From Nonomuraea rhodomycinica (lineage in GTDB: Bacteria; Actinomycetota; Actinomycetes; Streptosporangiales; Streptosporangiaceae), in the NCBI RefSeq assembly GCF_013363995.1, contig NZ_JABWGO010000003.1, positions 186,001 through 250,000 of the forward strand: a stretch of 64,000 nt of DNA, given 5' to 3'. The translations under genes and the position numbers were made by a program. This document shows, piece by piece, positions 1 through 8,352 of the stretch (positions within the stretch are counted from its first letter, which is position 1; every line of letters begins with the position of its first letter). Below the pieces are notes generated by a model, which did no database searches, was not told the origin of the DNA, and saw only the letters and a program-made list of their open reading frames with translations.

Positions 1-21
1 GCCGGTCACCGCCTGACCCAC

Positions 22-60
22 CGACAGCCCGCCTCCGGCAAGCCCGGGGGCGGGCTGTCG
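22..60. terminator. Strong hairpin, probable terminator of an upstream gene
   Basis: A perfect 12-bp inverted repeat (arms 22-33 and 49-60) with a 15-nt loop. An in-frame stop (TGA, 14-16) just before it may be the 3' end of a plus-strand gene lying outside the window. There is no U tract, which is common for actinobacterial terminators. It could also end the minus-strand two-component operon. Confidence 0.55.
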
Positions 61-160
61 CATGCCGTCAGCCGGCCTCACGTGCCGTCAGCCGGCCTCA
101 CGTGCCGTCAGTCGGCCTCACGTGCCGTCAGTCGGCCTCGCGTGCGGTCAGCCGGCCGGA
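61..160. repeat. Five tandem copies of a 20-bp unit
   Basis: The unit is CGTGCCGTCAGCCGGCCTCA. It is repeated head to tail at 61, 81, 101, 121 and 141 with one or a few changes per copy; the last copy is the most divergent. There are no spacers, so it is not a CRISPR array. It lies just downstream of the response-regulator stop codon. Confidence 0.9.
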
Positions 161-170
161 AGCCGGACAG

Positions 171-854
171 TCAGGACAACGCGCCGGGAGTGATCAGCCC
201 CGTCTCGTACGCCAGCACCACGGCCTGCACCCGGTCGCGCAGCCCGAGCTTGGTCAGCACGTTGCCCACGTGCGTCTTGACCGTGGTCTCGCTCACCACG
301 AGCTTGGCCGCGATCTCCGCGTTGGACATGCCCTTGGCGATCAGCCGCAGCACCTCCAGCTCCCGCTCGGTCAGCCGGTCCAGCCGCGCCGGGGCGGGCT
401 GCTCGTAGGCCGCCGGCAGCCGCGCCGCGAACCGGTCCAGCAGACGCCGGGTCACGCTGGGCGCCACGATCGCGTCGCCCGCCGCCACCACCCGGATCGC
501 CTGCACCAGCTCGTCCGGCGGCACGTCCTTCAACAGGAAGCCCGACGCCCCCGCCCGCAGCGCCTCCACGATGTACTCGTCCAGGTCGAACGTCGTCAGC
601 ACCAGCACCTTCGGCACGTGCGACCCCGGAGCCGCCTCCCGCACGATCCGGCGGGTCGCCTCGATGCCGTCGACACCAGGCATGCGGATGTCCATGAGGA
701 CCACGTCCGGCAGCAGGGCCCGGGTCTGCTCCTGGGCGTCCTTGCCGTCGCCGGCCTGCCCCACCACCGTGATGTCCGGCTCGGCCTCGAGGATCAGGCG
801 GAACCCCGTGCGCAGCAGCGGCTGGTCGTCCACCAGCAGCACCCTGATCGTCAT
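171..854 (-). CDS. NarL/FixJ-family two-component response regulator
   Basis: A 227-aa DNA-binding response regulator. The receiver domain (about 1-120) has the acidic pair D9-D10 and the phospho-acceptor D55 within VVLMDIRMPG. A LuxR-type helix-turn-helix occupies about 160-222 (LTERELEVLRLIAKGMSNAE). The ATG overlaps the stop of the histidine kinase by 4 nt (ATGA), so the pair is translationally coupled and the kinase at 851-2110 is its partner. The target genes cannot be read from the sequence; most family members of this size control stress, antibiotic or differentiation genes. Confidence 0.93.
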   Translation of the reverse strand: MTIRVLLVDDQPLLRTGFRLILEAEPDITVVGQAGDGKDAQEQTRALLPDVVLMDIRMPGVDGIEATRRIVREAAPGSHVPKVLVLTTFDLDEYIVEALRAGASGFLLKDVPPDELVQAIRVVAAGDAIVAPSVTRRLLDRFAARLPAAYEQPAPARLDRLTERELEVLRLIAKGMSNAEIAAKLVVSETTVKTHVGNVLTKLGLRDRVQAVVLAYETGLITPGALS

Positions 855-2110
855 TGTCCGTCCTTCAGCGGGAACCTCGCCCGCACCTCGAAACCGCCCC
901 CCGGCCTCGGGCCGATGCTGAGAATTCCACCATAGAGCGCGACACGCTCGCGAATCCCCACCAATCCATGCCCCCTGCCCGCCCGCGTCTCCGCCTCCAT
1001 GACCCCGGCGTCGTCGTCGCCGTTCCCGTCGTCGCCGTTCCGGCCGGCGCTGTTCCGGTCGGCACCGCCGTCGTGCGGGCCGCGCCCGTCGTCCTCGACG
1101 CGGACGTCCAGCTCGTGCGGCTCGTAGCGCACCGTCACCCGCGCCGTCGCGCCCGCCCCCGCGTGCCGCAGCGCGTTCGTCAGCCCCTCCTGGACCAGCC
1201 GGTACGCCGCCAGGTCCACGCCCGCCGGCACCGCCCCCGGCACGCCCTCCACCGTGAGCCCCGTCGCCAGCCCCGCCTCCCGCATCTGCTCCACCAGCGC
1301 CGGCAGGTCCCGCGTGCCCGGCTGCGGCCCCAGCTCGGCCCGCGCGCCCGCCCGCAGCACCCCGACGATGTTCCGCATCTCGGTCAGCGCCATCCGCCCG
1401 GTCTCCTCGATCGCCGTCAGCGCCTCGCCCGCCAGGCCGGGATCCGAGGCCAGCACCCGGCGCGCCGCCGACGCCTGGACGGTCATCACGCTCACGTGGT
1501 GGGCGACCACGTCGTGCAGCTCACGCGCGATCCGGGAGCGCTCCTCGGCCCGGGCCGCCCGCCGGTCGGCCGCGCGCGCCCGCTCCAGGCGCGCCGCCCG
1601 GTCCCTCAGCTCCTCCATGTACGCGCGGCGCAGCCGCAGGCTCCGCCCCACGCCCCACACCGCCACCAGCGCCACGACCACCACGAGGTGGTCGCTCCAG
1701 GCCACCGGCGCGCCGGCCCCCGCCGCCGCGGACGCCGCGTACAGCGCCAGCGCCAGCGCCAGAGCGCCCAGCGCCACCGCCAGCCCCCGATAGGCGGCCA
1801 CCGAGTACAGCATCACCAGCCCGGCCGCCCCCGTCAGGCCCGTGCCGTACCCGAGGCCCTCCAGCGCCGTCTCGGGCACCAGGGCCGCGCACAGGCCGGT
1901 CAGCGGCCACCGCCGGCGCACCGCGACGGGCACGCACGCCAGCAGCACCAGCACGACGCCCAGCGCGTCCGGCTCCCGCAGCCCCTGCACCGGCACGCCG
2001 CGCGCCCCCGGACCCCAGAAGGTGAGCAGCGTCAGCGAGACGGCGGCCACGAGCACGGCGAGCAGGGCGTCACGCACCAGCAGCAGGCGCGGCCGCCCCC
2101 ACACCCTCAC
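851..2110 (-). CDS. HisKA_3-type sensor histidine kinase
   Basis: A membrane sensor kinase of 419 aa from the chosen GTG, which has a GGGAG box 8 nt upstream; a longer reading from 2233 adds 41 Pro/Arg-rich residues. The N-terminal half has several hydrophobic segments (about 8-165). The dimerisation/phosphoacceptor motif IARELHDVVAHH follows, with the phospho-His at about residue 199. A HATPase domain has the N-box (LVQEGLTNALRHA) and G-box (GHGLVGIRERV). Between the DDGRG motif and the G2 box there is an unusual Asp/Gly/Asn-rich insert (nt about 1003-1085) that most relatives lack. It is co-transcribed with the response regulator. Confidence 0.9.
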   Translation of the reverse strand: MRVWGRPRLLLVRDALLAVLVAAVSLTLLTFWGPGARGVPVQGLREPDALGVVLVLLACVPVAVRRRWPLTGLCAALVPETALEGLGYGTGLTGAAGLVMLYSVAAYRGLAVALGALALALALYAASAAAGAGAPVAWSDHLVVVVALVAVWGVGRSLRLRRAYMEELRDRAARLERARAADRRAARAEERSRIARELHDVVAHHVSVMTVQASAARRVLASDPGLAGEALTAIEETGRMALTEMRNIVGVLRAGARAELGPQPGTRDLPALVEQMREAGLATGLTVEGVPGAVPAGVDLAAYRLVQEGLTNALRHAGAGATARVTVRYEPHELDVRVEDDGRGPHDGGADRNSAGRNGDDGNGDDDAGVMEAETRAGRGHGLVGIRERVALYGGILSIGPRPGGGFEVRARFPLKDGQ

Positions 2111-2581
2111 GGACGGCTCCCGAGGCGGCCCGTCGTGCCGCCGAGCGGGACCCGCCCGCCGCCGCGCCGGGCAGGCGACCCCGGGCCGCGGACGGTCAAG
2201 GGACGCCCCGGGGGGCGCCGGCGGGGCGTGCACCCCTGGGACACGTTCGAGCCTCCCCGCGTGCCGTCACTGCTCCGCCCCGCCTCCACCGGCGGGGTGC
2301 CTGCCACTGTAAGGCCGCCCCACCCCGGCCGACCTCCTCCTACGGGAGGAACCGGCGCCCTCCCGCTCCCATGGCCGGAGAGGTCACGGGCGCGTGGCGG
2401 CGGGGGCGGCGAGGCCGGAGCCCGGGCCCGGGCCGGGGTCGTGACCACGGAGGCGGCCAAGGATGCGCGCCGTCACGGCGAGCACCCCGTGAGCCCTCAC
2501 GACCGGCCATGACGGAGGCCCGCCGGCGTCGGCGCGTGCGCGTGACGCCGGCTGTGCCGTGACGACGAGAACCCGGAACCT
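2111..2581. other. Non-coding GC-rich gap
   Basis: About 470 nt between two minus-strand genes. Open frames across it are low-complexity Pro/Arg/Gly and antisense to nothing recognisable. It should contain the promoter of the kinase operon and the terminator of the nuclease gene, but I cannot point to a convincing -35/-10 pair or a strong hairpin. Confidence 0.5.
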
Positions 2582-3442
2582 CTACAGCTCGTCCGTCGCG
2601 GCGCGGCGGTTGCGGCGGACGGTGTCGCCCGGCTCGCGGGCCGGCACCGGCGGCGGCGTGCCGCCGAACTCCGGGCACAGCGCCTGATGGTCGCACCAGT
2701 CGCACAGCCGGCTGCGCCGCGCCCGCCACTCGCCCGACCGCAGCGCCCGCTCGATCGCCTCCCACAGCGCCCGCACCTTGCGCTCGGTGGCCAGCAGGTC
2801 GGCCTCGTCCGGCGCGTACCGCAGCACCTCGCCCTTGCCGCCCAGGTAGACGAGCTGCAGTAACCTCGGCACCTCGCCGCGCAGCCGCCACAGCACCAGC
2901 GCGTAGAACTTCATCTGGAACAGCGCCTTCGCCTCGAAGTCGGGCCCGGGCGCGCTGCCCGTCTTGTAGTCGACCACCCGCACCTCGCCGCTCGGCGCGA
3001 CGTCGAGCCGGTCGACGTAGCCGCGCAGCATCAGCCCGCCCTCCAGCACCGCCTCGACGTACAGCTCCCGCTCGGCCGGCTCCAGCCGGGTCGGGTCCTC
3101 CAGCGTGAAGTAGCGCTCCAGCATGGCCCGCGCCTGCGCCAGCCACTCCCCCTGCTCGGCCTCGTCGGCGAACATCTCGGCGTACTGCGGCTCCTCGTCG
3201 AGCAGCCGCAGCCACTGCGGCTCCAGCAGCTCCAGGGCCGCCTGGACGGAGCGGGCCGGGGCGGGCAGGTCGTAGAGGCGCTCCAGCACGGCGTGGACCA
3301 CCGTGCCGCGCACGGCCGCCGGCGACGGCCGCTCCGGCAACTGGTCGACCACGCGGAACCGGTAGAGGAGGGGACAGGTCATGAAGTCGCCCGCCCGGGA
3401 CGGGGAGAGAGCTCCGATGATCACCGGATCGGTCAACGTCAT
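2582..3442 (-). CDS. RecB-family PD-(D/E)XK exonuclease (Cas4-like fold)
   Basis: A 286-aa stand-alone nuclease-domain protein. It shows the family landmarks: an N-terminal SRAGDFMTCPLLYRFR motif, the catalytic core VRVVDYKTGSAPGP (D and K of the PD-(D/E)XK site) and a C-terminal RLCDWCDHQALCPEF cysteine cluster that in relatives holds an iron-sulfur cluster. Such actinobacterial proteins are annotated as RecB family exonucleases; the exact repair role is not known. The start is ATG 3442 rather than 3451, because a TAGAGT -10 box (3455-3450) ends 7 nt before it, giving a leaderless mRNA. Confidence 0.88.
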   Translation of the reverse strand: MTLTDPVIIGALSPSRAGDFMTCPLLYRFRVVDQLPERPSPAAVRGTVVHAVLERLYDLPAPARSVQAALELLEPQWLRLLDEEPQYAEMFADEAEQGEWLAQARAMLERYFTLEDPTRLEPAERELYVEAVLEGGLMLRGYVDRLDVAPSGEVRVVDYKTGSAPGPDFEAKALFQMKFYALVLWRLRGEVPRLLQLVYLGGKGEVLRYAPDEADLLATERKVRALWEAIERALRSGEWRARRSRLCDWCDHQALCPEFGGTPPPVPAREPGDTVRRNRRAATDEL

Positions 3443-3449
3443 GCACCGC

Positions 3450-3455
3450 ACTCTA
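3450..3455 (-). promoter_or_regulatory. -10 box TAGAGT for a leaderless mRNA
   Basis: A TANNNT hexamer on the minus strand ends 7 nt before the ATG at 3442 of the RecB-family gene. No Shine-Dalgarno sequence precedes that ATG. Confidence 0.5.
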
Positions 3456-3556
3456 GGTCACTCCTCCGACAGAACCGCGACGGGGAAAGCGGGATCACCC
3501 CGTCCGGCGCGTAGCATCGAGGCAGCGACATCCCATGACGGACGGCGAGGAGTTCG

Positions 3557-4693
3557 GTGAGCGAGCAGAGCCCCCAGCAGGAGTTCTCGGGCCTGAGGAT
3601 GGGAAAGCCGTTCGGCATCCCGGTGTACGTCTCCTGGACCTGGTTCATCGTCGCCGCCTTCATCACGTGGATGTACGGCAAGAACGTGCGCAACGCGCTG
3701 CCCGAGCTCGACGCGCCCGCCGCCTACGCCGTCGCCTTCGTCTTCGCGGTCCTGCTGTACGTGTCGGTGCTGCTGCACGAGCTGGCCCACAGCGTCCTGG
3801 CCAAGGCGTACGGCCTGCCGGTGCGGCGCATCACCCTCTACCTGCTCGGCGGCGTGTCCGAGATCGAGAAGGAGCCGCCCACGCCGGGCAAGGAGTTCAT
3901 GGTCGCCGCGGCGGGGCCCGCGCTCTCGCTGGGGCTGGGCGGCGCCGGCCTGCTCGCCGACATATACCTCGTCACCGGCGGCGGCATCCCTCAGCAGCTG
4001 ATCTGGCAACTCTGGATCTCCAACCTCATCGTCGGCGTCTTCAACCTGCTGCCGGGCCTGCCGCTCGACGGCGGCCGGATGCTGCGCGCCGGCGTGTGGA
4101 AGCTCACCAGCAAGCCCGGCACCGGCACCGTCGCCGCCGCCTGGGGCGGCCGGGTCCTGGCCGTGCTGCTCGTCGCCGCGTCGCTCGCCATGGCCGCGTG
4201 GGGCGGGCAGGGCATGGACTTCACCGGCATGATCTGGCCGCTGGTGCTGGCCTCCTTCATCTGGATGGGCGCCTCGCAGTCGCTGCGCGTGGCCCGCATC
4301 CGCGCCCGCATCCCGCAGGTCGACGCCCGTTCCCTGGCCCGGCGGGCGATCCCCGTCGCCGGCGACGTGCCGCTGGCCGAGGCGCTGCGCCAGGCCGGCG
4401 AGCGGCGGGCCGGGGCGCTCGTCGTCGTCGACCACGACGGCCGGCCCGTCGCGATCGTCAACGAGGCCGCCGTGCAGGCCACCCCGGAGCACCGCCGTCC
4501 CTGGGTGACCGTCGCCTCGCTGGCCAAGTCGCTGGAGCCGTCCATGATCCTCGCCGCCGACCTGACGGGCGAGCCGCTCATCGACGCCATGCGCGAGACC
4601 CCGGCGGGGGAGTACCTCCTGGTCGAGAGCAACGGCGAGATCTACGGCGTCCTGGCCACCTCCGACGTCAACCGCGTCTTCACCGGCGTCTGA
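3557..4693 (+). CDS. Site-2 protease (M50) with CBS domains
   Basis: A 378-aa intramembrane zinc metalloprotease. The catalytic HELAH motif is at H74-H78 and the second metal-ligand motif NLLPGLPLDGG at about 162-173 (D171). Hydrophobic segments span about 15-240. The C-terminal part (about 255-378) resembles a CBS pair, the usual regulatory module of the SpoIVFB/Rip3 branch. The GTG start has a GGCGAGGA Shine-Dalgarno at 3543-3550 and a possible TAGCAT -10 at 3513. Family members cleave membrane-bound anti-sigma factors; no sigma/anti-sigma pair lies beside this gene, so its substrate is unknown. Confidence 0.92.
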   Translation: MSEQSPQQEFSGLRMGKPFGIPVYVSWTWFIVAAFITWMYGKNVRNALPELDAPAAYAVAFVFAVLLYVSVLLHELAHSVLAKAYGLPVRRITLYLLGGVSEIEKEPPTPGKEFMVAAAGPALSLGLGGAGLLADIYLVTGGGIPQQLIWQLWISNLIVGVFNLLPGLPLDGGRMLRAGVWKLTSKPGTGTVAAAWGGRVLAVLLVAASLAMAAWGGQGMDFTGMIWPLVLASFIWMGASQSLRVARIRARIPQVDARSLARRAIPVAGDVPLAEALRQAGERRAGALVVVDHDGRPVAIVNEAAVQATPEHRRPWVTVASLAKSLEPSMILAADLTGEPLIDAMRETPAGEYLLVESNGEIYGVLATSDVNRVFTGV

Positions 4694-4870
4694 CCCCACC
4701 CCTGCCCTCTTGCCCTCTGCCCCCGGGCCCGCCTTGCCCCCTCTGCCCCCGGGCCCGCCTTGCCCCCTTGCCCCCTTGCCCCCTGCCCTCCGCTCTCTGC
4801 CCTCGGTCCGCCTGCCCCTTGCCCTCTGCTCTCTGCCGCCCCCGCCCGCCCGCCTGCCCCCGCCGCCGTC
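4694..4870. repeat. C-rich low-complexity tract with 26-bp duplication
   Basis: Directly after the protease stop there are about 175 nt of C/T-rich sequence. Two perfect 26-bp copies (4713-4738 and 4739-4764) are followed by CCCCCTTG units. The minus strand carries at least four runs of three or more Gs with short loops, so it can form a G-quadruplex. No gene is supported here. Confidence 0.75.
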
Positions 4871-5304
4871 CGCCGGCGGGGCGGCCGGTCCCTGGGCGCC
4901 AGAACGGCGGTGACGTCCCGCGCGGCCGGTTCGCCACGGCTCTCCCGGACGGTTTCCCTGGACGGTTCTGGTGCGCTTCGCCCGGTCGGGCGGGATCTTC
5001 TGAGGGTGCGTCTGATTTGTCCTACTCGAATAACCGGCAGCCCCCGGCTAGTGTCGTAACTGGTGATCAGGCCGGATGCGCGCCGGCCCGGATCCCACCC
5101 CCGGCGGTTCGAGGAAGCGACGGCTGGCCGATAGTGTTCCGTTTGGCCGAACTCACAGACCGGAGGGGTTCGCCGCGGCCCGACGATCCGACGGATCGGC
5201 ACCGCCTCGCCGTGGCGCTCCCCGCCGCTGGGACGCGTAAGGCTGGTGGCCAGCACGGCAGTGCGGGTGCCGTAATATCGCCGGCTTCCGGGGAGGAGAG
5301 TTGA
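4871..5304. other. Intergenic region upstream of the FHA gene
   Basis: No convincing gene. TAGTGT hexamers near 5049 and 5129 are candidate -10 boxes for the downstream operon, without clear -35 elements. A strong Shine-Dalgarno (GGGGAGGAG, 5290-5298) marks the end of the region. Confidence 0.45.
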
Positions 5305-5373
5305 GTGACCGAGCGCAGCGAGGGCACCGTTGAGCGTCAGCGCACCACCGTCGGCGTGAAGGAGGACTCATGA
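5305..5373 (+). CDS. Putative 22-aa coupled leader peptide
   Basis: A GTG 6 nt after a strong GGGGAGGAG box opens a 22-codon frame, MTERSEGTVERQRTTVGVKE plus DS. It ends in a TGA overlapping the ATG of the FHA gene (ATGA). Position and coupling suggest real translation; the peptide has no recognisable family. The FHA gene also has its own GGAGG site within this frame, so the leader may only be incidental. Confidence 0.4.
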   Translation: MTERSEGTVERQRTTVGVKEDS

Positions 5374-6998
5374 CCGACCAGGGCTTCGGCGTGGTGCGTC
5401 CGCTCCCCGGCGACGGCCTCGTCGCCTGCCTCGGCGGGCTGCTGCTGGTCTGCGACGCGGGTGAGGCCGCCGCGGACGACCTGCTTGAGGCGTTGCGCTC
5501 GACGGCCGCCTCCGGCGGCGACGGCCGGGCCCTCGCCAGGCGCGCGGCCCAGGTGCTCGCCGCCAACATGACGGGCGACCCCGCCACCTGCGCGGTGGCC
5601 GGACCGGTCGGCGGCGGAGGCGTCGCCGTCCTCGTCAGCGGCTCGGCCGCCGCCGTCATCACCACCGCCGACGGCGATACCCGCCTGGCTGGCAGCGACT
5701 CGCTGACCTGGGCCGACCGGCTCATCGCCGGCCCCGTCGAGCGCGTGGAGCTCACCCTGCCCGGCGCCGGCACCCCGCATCCCGCCGTCCGCTTCGACGG
5801 CGGCGTCGTCCACGGCGGCGGCCTGTCCGGCGACTTCGGCGACCTCGGCGAGCAGGCCGCGCCCGCCCCGGCCCGGCAGCTCACCAGCGAGCTGCCGAAC
5901 ACCGCGCTGCACATGGAGCCCGACCTCATCCAGCCGCCCGCCCCCGAGCGCGCCCCGGTGAACCTGCCGCCCTACCCGATGTCGGGCGACCAGCCGCCGG
6001 CTGCCGCGCCGCAGGGCCCCGGCTTCCAGCCCGGGCCGCCCTCCGGGCCGCAGGCCGCCCCCTCTCCGGAGCCCGCGGGCACCGGGGCGTCCCTCGGCTT
6101 CCCGCCGCCGCCCGCCGAGCAGTCGCCCGCCTCGCCGTTCCAGCCGCTGCACGAGCAGCCGCAGCCCGGCGGCTACCCCAGCTACGACGAGCCCGCCCAC
6201 ACGCCCAACGGCGCCGGCGAGCCGTACGAGCAGCCGGGGCCGCCCGAGCCGCAGCCCGGCCCCCACCTGTCGGCCGTGCCCGACTACTTCGAGCCCGCCC
6301 AGCCCTCCGGCCCGCCCTCGGGCGACCACCCGGACCCGTACGACCAGTCCGGTCAGCCCCGATACGAGCAGGCCGGCCCGCCCGGATTCGACCAGTCCGG
6401 TCAGCCGGGGTACGAGCAGTCCGGTCAGCCCGGGTACGACCAGTCCGGCCCGCCCGGGTACGAGCAGCCGGGCCAGCCCGGACCGGGCCAGCACGGCGGC
6501 CAGGAGCAGCCCGAGCACGGCGACCGTCCGCTCGTCTACGGCGTCGACTGCAAGAACGACCACTTCAACGACCCGCGCTCGCCCTACTGCGCGGTCTGCG
6601 GCATCGCCCTGGTGCAGCGCACCCTCGTCCCGTACAAGGGGCCGCGCCCGTCGCTCGGGGTCCTCGTCCTTGACGACGGCACGACGCTGCCGCTGGAGAG
6701 CGACTACCTCCTCGGCCGCGACCCCGAGCGCGCCCCCGAGGTGGCCGGCGGCTCGGCCCGTCCCGCCAAGGTCACCAGCCCCGACGGCTCGGTCTCGCGC
6801 CGCCACCTGCGGGTGGCGCTCGACGGCTGGGACGTCAACCTGGTCGACCTCGGCTCGGTCAACGGCACCCAGATCCAGCCGCCGGGCGACCCCAACTTCT
6901 ACGACATCCCGCCGAACGAGCCGGTCACGATCGCGCCCGGCACCACGGTCCGGGTGGGCGTGTCCCGCACGATGCGCTTCGAGCCCCACCGCACCTGA
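5370..6998 (+). CDS. FHA-domain protein with proline-rich linker and zinc-ribbon-like motif
   Basis: A 542-aa cytosolic protein. Residues 1-150 form a globular region of unclear fold. Residues about 175-385 are a Pro/Gly/Gln-rich linker that ends in imperfect 9-residue repeats of the type YEQSGQPGY. A cysteine cluster follows (C394, C407, C410), then a C-terminal FHA domain (about 435-542) with the phosphothreonine-binding signatures GRD, SRRH and NGT. Such proteins recruit Thr-phosphorylated partners of Ser/Thr kinases; none is adjacent. It has an AAGGAGG Shine-Dalgarno at 5359 and a strong hairpin after the stop. Confidence 0.88.
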   Translation: MTDQGFGVVRPLPGDGLVACLGGLLLVCDAGEAAADDLLEALRSTAASGGDGRALARRAAQVLAANMTGDPATCAVAGPVGGGGVAVLVSGSAAAVITTADGDTRLAGSDSLTWADRLIAGPVERVELTLPGAGTPHPAVRFDGGVVHGGGLSGDFGDLGEQAAPAPARQLTSELPNTALHMEPDLIQPPAPERAPVNLPPYPMSGDQPPAAAPQGPGFQPGPPSGPQAAPSPEPAGTGASLGFPPPPAEQSPASPFQPLHEQPQPGGYPSYDEPAHTPNGAGEPYEQPGPPEPQPGPHLSAVPDYFEPAQPSGPPSGDHPDPYDQSGQPRYEQAGPPGFDQSGQPGYEQSGQPGYDQSGPPGYEQPGQPGPGQHGGQEQPEHGDRPLVYGVDCKNDHFNDPRSPYCAVCGIALVQRTLVPYKGPRPSLGVLVLDDGTTLPLESDYLLGRDPERAPEVAGGSARPAKVTSPDGSVSRRHLRVALDGWDVNLVDLGSVNGTQIQPPGDPNFYDIPPNEPVTIAPGTTVRVGVSRTMRFEPHRT

Positions 6999-7005
6999 CC
7001 GCCTG

Positions 7006-7037
7006 GATCGCCGGCGGTCCCACGACCGCCGGCGATC
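7006..7037. terminator. Hairpin terminator after the FHA gene
   Basis: A perfect 14-bp stem (7006-7019 / 7024-7037) with a 4-nt loop, beginning 7 nt after the stop codon and followed by TCTCG. There is no long U tract. Confidence 0.75.
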
Positions 7038-7671
7038 TCTCGAACAGACAGCGGCCGACCGACTGACAGCGGTCTACTGGCAGCGATCCGCCGACTTGGC
7101 AGCAAGCCGGCCTTCGGACCGGCGGCAGACACGGCAACGCGCGGCGGACCTTCGGACCGGCAGCAGCGGGACGTGTCGACCGACGGCAGACCTTCCGGCC
7201 GACGGCAGGCCTTCCGGCGGGCGGCCTTCCGGCGGGTGGCGACCTTCCGATCGGCGGACGCCTCCGGTCACCGAGCCCGCGCGACCACTTCAGGTCGCGC
7301 GGGCCTCGTCGTCCCGGCGCGCATTCCCCAGCGCGTGCTCCTTGGCACGCGCCTTCCACGCGCCTTCGGGGCACGCTCCTTCCGGGCGTCTTCCACGCAC
7401 GCTCCCGGGCGTCTTCCACGCACGCTCCCGGGCGTCTTCCACGCACGCTCCCGGGCGTCTTCCGCGCGCTTCCGCACGTCTTCCGCGCGTGCTCCAACGC
7501 GAGACGGCGGCCCCCACAGCGCGCCGTGACGTGCAGGGCCCGCATCTGGGACGTGACCTGCAGGTCCGCAGCGCGACGTGACGTGAAAGGCCCGTAGCCG
7601 GAGGTGGCGTGAAGGGCGTCGCAGGGGCGCCCGCCCGTTCTCACCGCGCGCCGGCGGCGTGGCGGCCCTGG
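7038..7671. other. Repeat-rich non-coding stretch
   Basis: Over 600 nt made of degenerate short repeats: GGCAGACCTTCCGGCC-like units (about 7180-7250), the 23-bp array at 7383, and GACGTGACGTG-like units (about 7525-7615). Frames across it are compositionally simple and repeat-encoded. I see no gene or promoter I can support. Confidence 0.6.
7383..7451. repeat. Three perfect tandem copies of a 23-bp unit
   Basis: Identical units at 7383, 7406 and 7429, each starting CGGGCGTCTTCCACGC. Degenerate partial copies flank the array on both sides (about 7340-7495). There are no spacers. Confidence 0.9.
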
Positions 7672-8187
7672 TCAGCGTGAGGCGGCCGGGTGGCCCTCGC
7701 CGAAGGCGTGCACCCCGCGCAGCAGCCGAGCGGCCGCGTCCAGCCCGCTGGCCGCCTCCAGGGCGCGGCCCCCGGCGGTGGCGAGCCGGCTGAGCAGGTG
7801 CTCGTCATGGTCGCCGAAGTCCCGCCCGGCCACCCACAGCCGCAGGTGCTCGCGGACCGCCAGCGGCACCGGGGACGCCAGGAATCCCGGCTCGCCCGCC
7901 GGGACGTCCCGCGGCAGGCGCACCGGCCGGTCCGACGCGGTCAGGAGCTTGAGCACCCCCGACCCGGCCAGCCAGGGCAGCACCCGCGACGGGTCGCCGG
8001 GCGGCGCGTGGACGTGGACGGCGTGGGCGGTCTCCCGCAGCGGGTCCACCCGGACGAGTCCGGCGTACCCGGTGCCGGAGAGGGAGGCCGCGGCGTGGGC
8101 CAGCAGGTCGGCCAGCGCCGCCGCGTCCGGGCAGGCGAACGAGCGGATGAGTTCGTGCACGGTGACATGAGCGCGGTTGCCAGGCAT
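7672..8187 (-). CDS. Small GAF-like protein of unknown function
   Basis: A 171-aa soluble protein. The start ATG at 8187 is preceded by GGAGGG at normal spacing; an in-frame ATG at 8232 lies upstream inside an inverted repeat and is less likely. The order of elements (a ligand-pocket-like region, then FLASPVPLAVREHLRLWVAG, then a C-terminal helix rich in Ala/Leu) resembles the GAF domains of actinobacterial sensor proteins, but no kinase or output domain follows. The GAF assignment is tentative. Confidence 0.6.
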   Translation of the reverse strand: MPGNRAHVTVHELIRSFACPDAAALADLLAHAAASLSGTGYAGLVRVDPLRETAHAVHVHAPPGDPSRVLPWLAGSGVLKLLTASDRPVRLPRDVPAGEPGFLASPVPLAVREHLRLWVAGRDFGDHDEHLLSRLATAGGRALEAASGLDAAARLLRGVHAFGEGHPAASR

Positions 8188-8213
8188 CGACGTTCCCTCC
8201 GTGGGAGGGTGAG

Positions 8214-8239
8214 AGATCGCGTTCTTGGTCACGCGATCT
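8214..8239. promoter_or_regulatory. Inverted repeat upstream of the GAF-like gene
   Basis: Perfect 9-bp arms AGATCGCGT / ACGCGATCT separated by 8 nt, 27-52 nt upstream of the chosen start at 8187. It could be an operator or a 5'-UTR hairpin. Confidence 0.4.
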
Positions 8240-8352
8240 ACGGGTGCGGTGACCCGGAGTATTCTCCGAGACCCGCCCGTTGACCAGACCTCAACGGGAA
8301 AGACCGATTTCTGCCAACCGCGGCGTGCTCCCGCGGAAAGCGCGTGCCGGCC

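Noticed and set aside
61..160. Possible CRISPR array
   Set aside because: Units are contiguous with no spacers and no cas genes.
7038..7671. Possible secreted repeat protein
   Set aside because: Open frames here have no Shine-Dalgarno, signal peptide or consistent codon bias.
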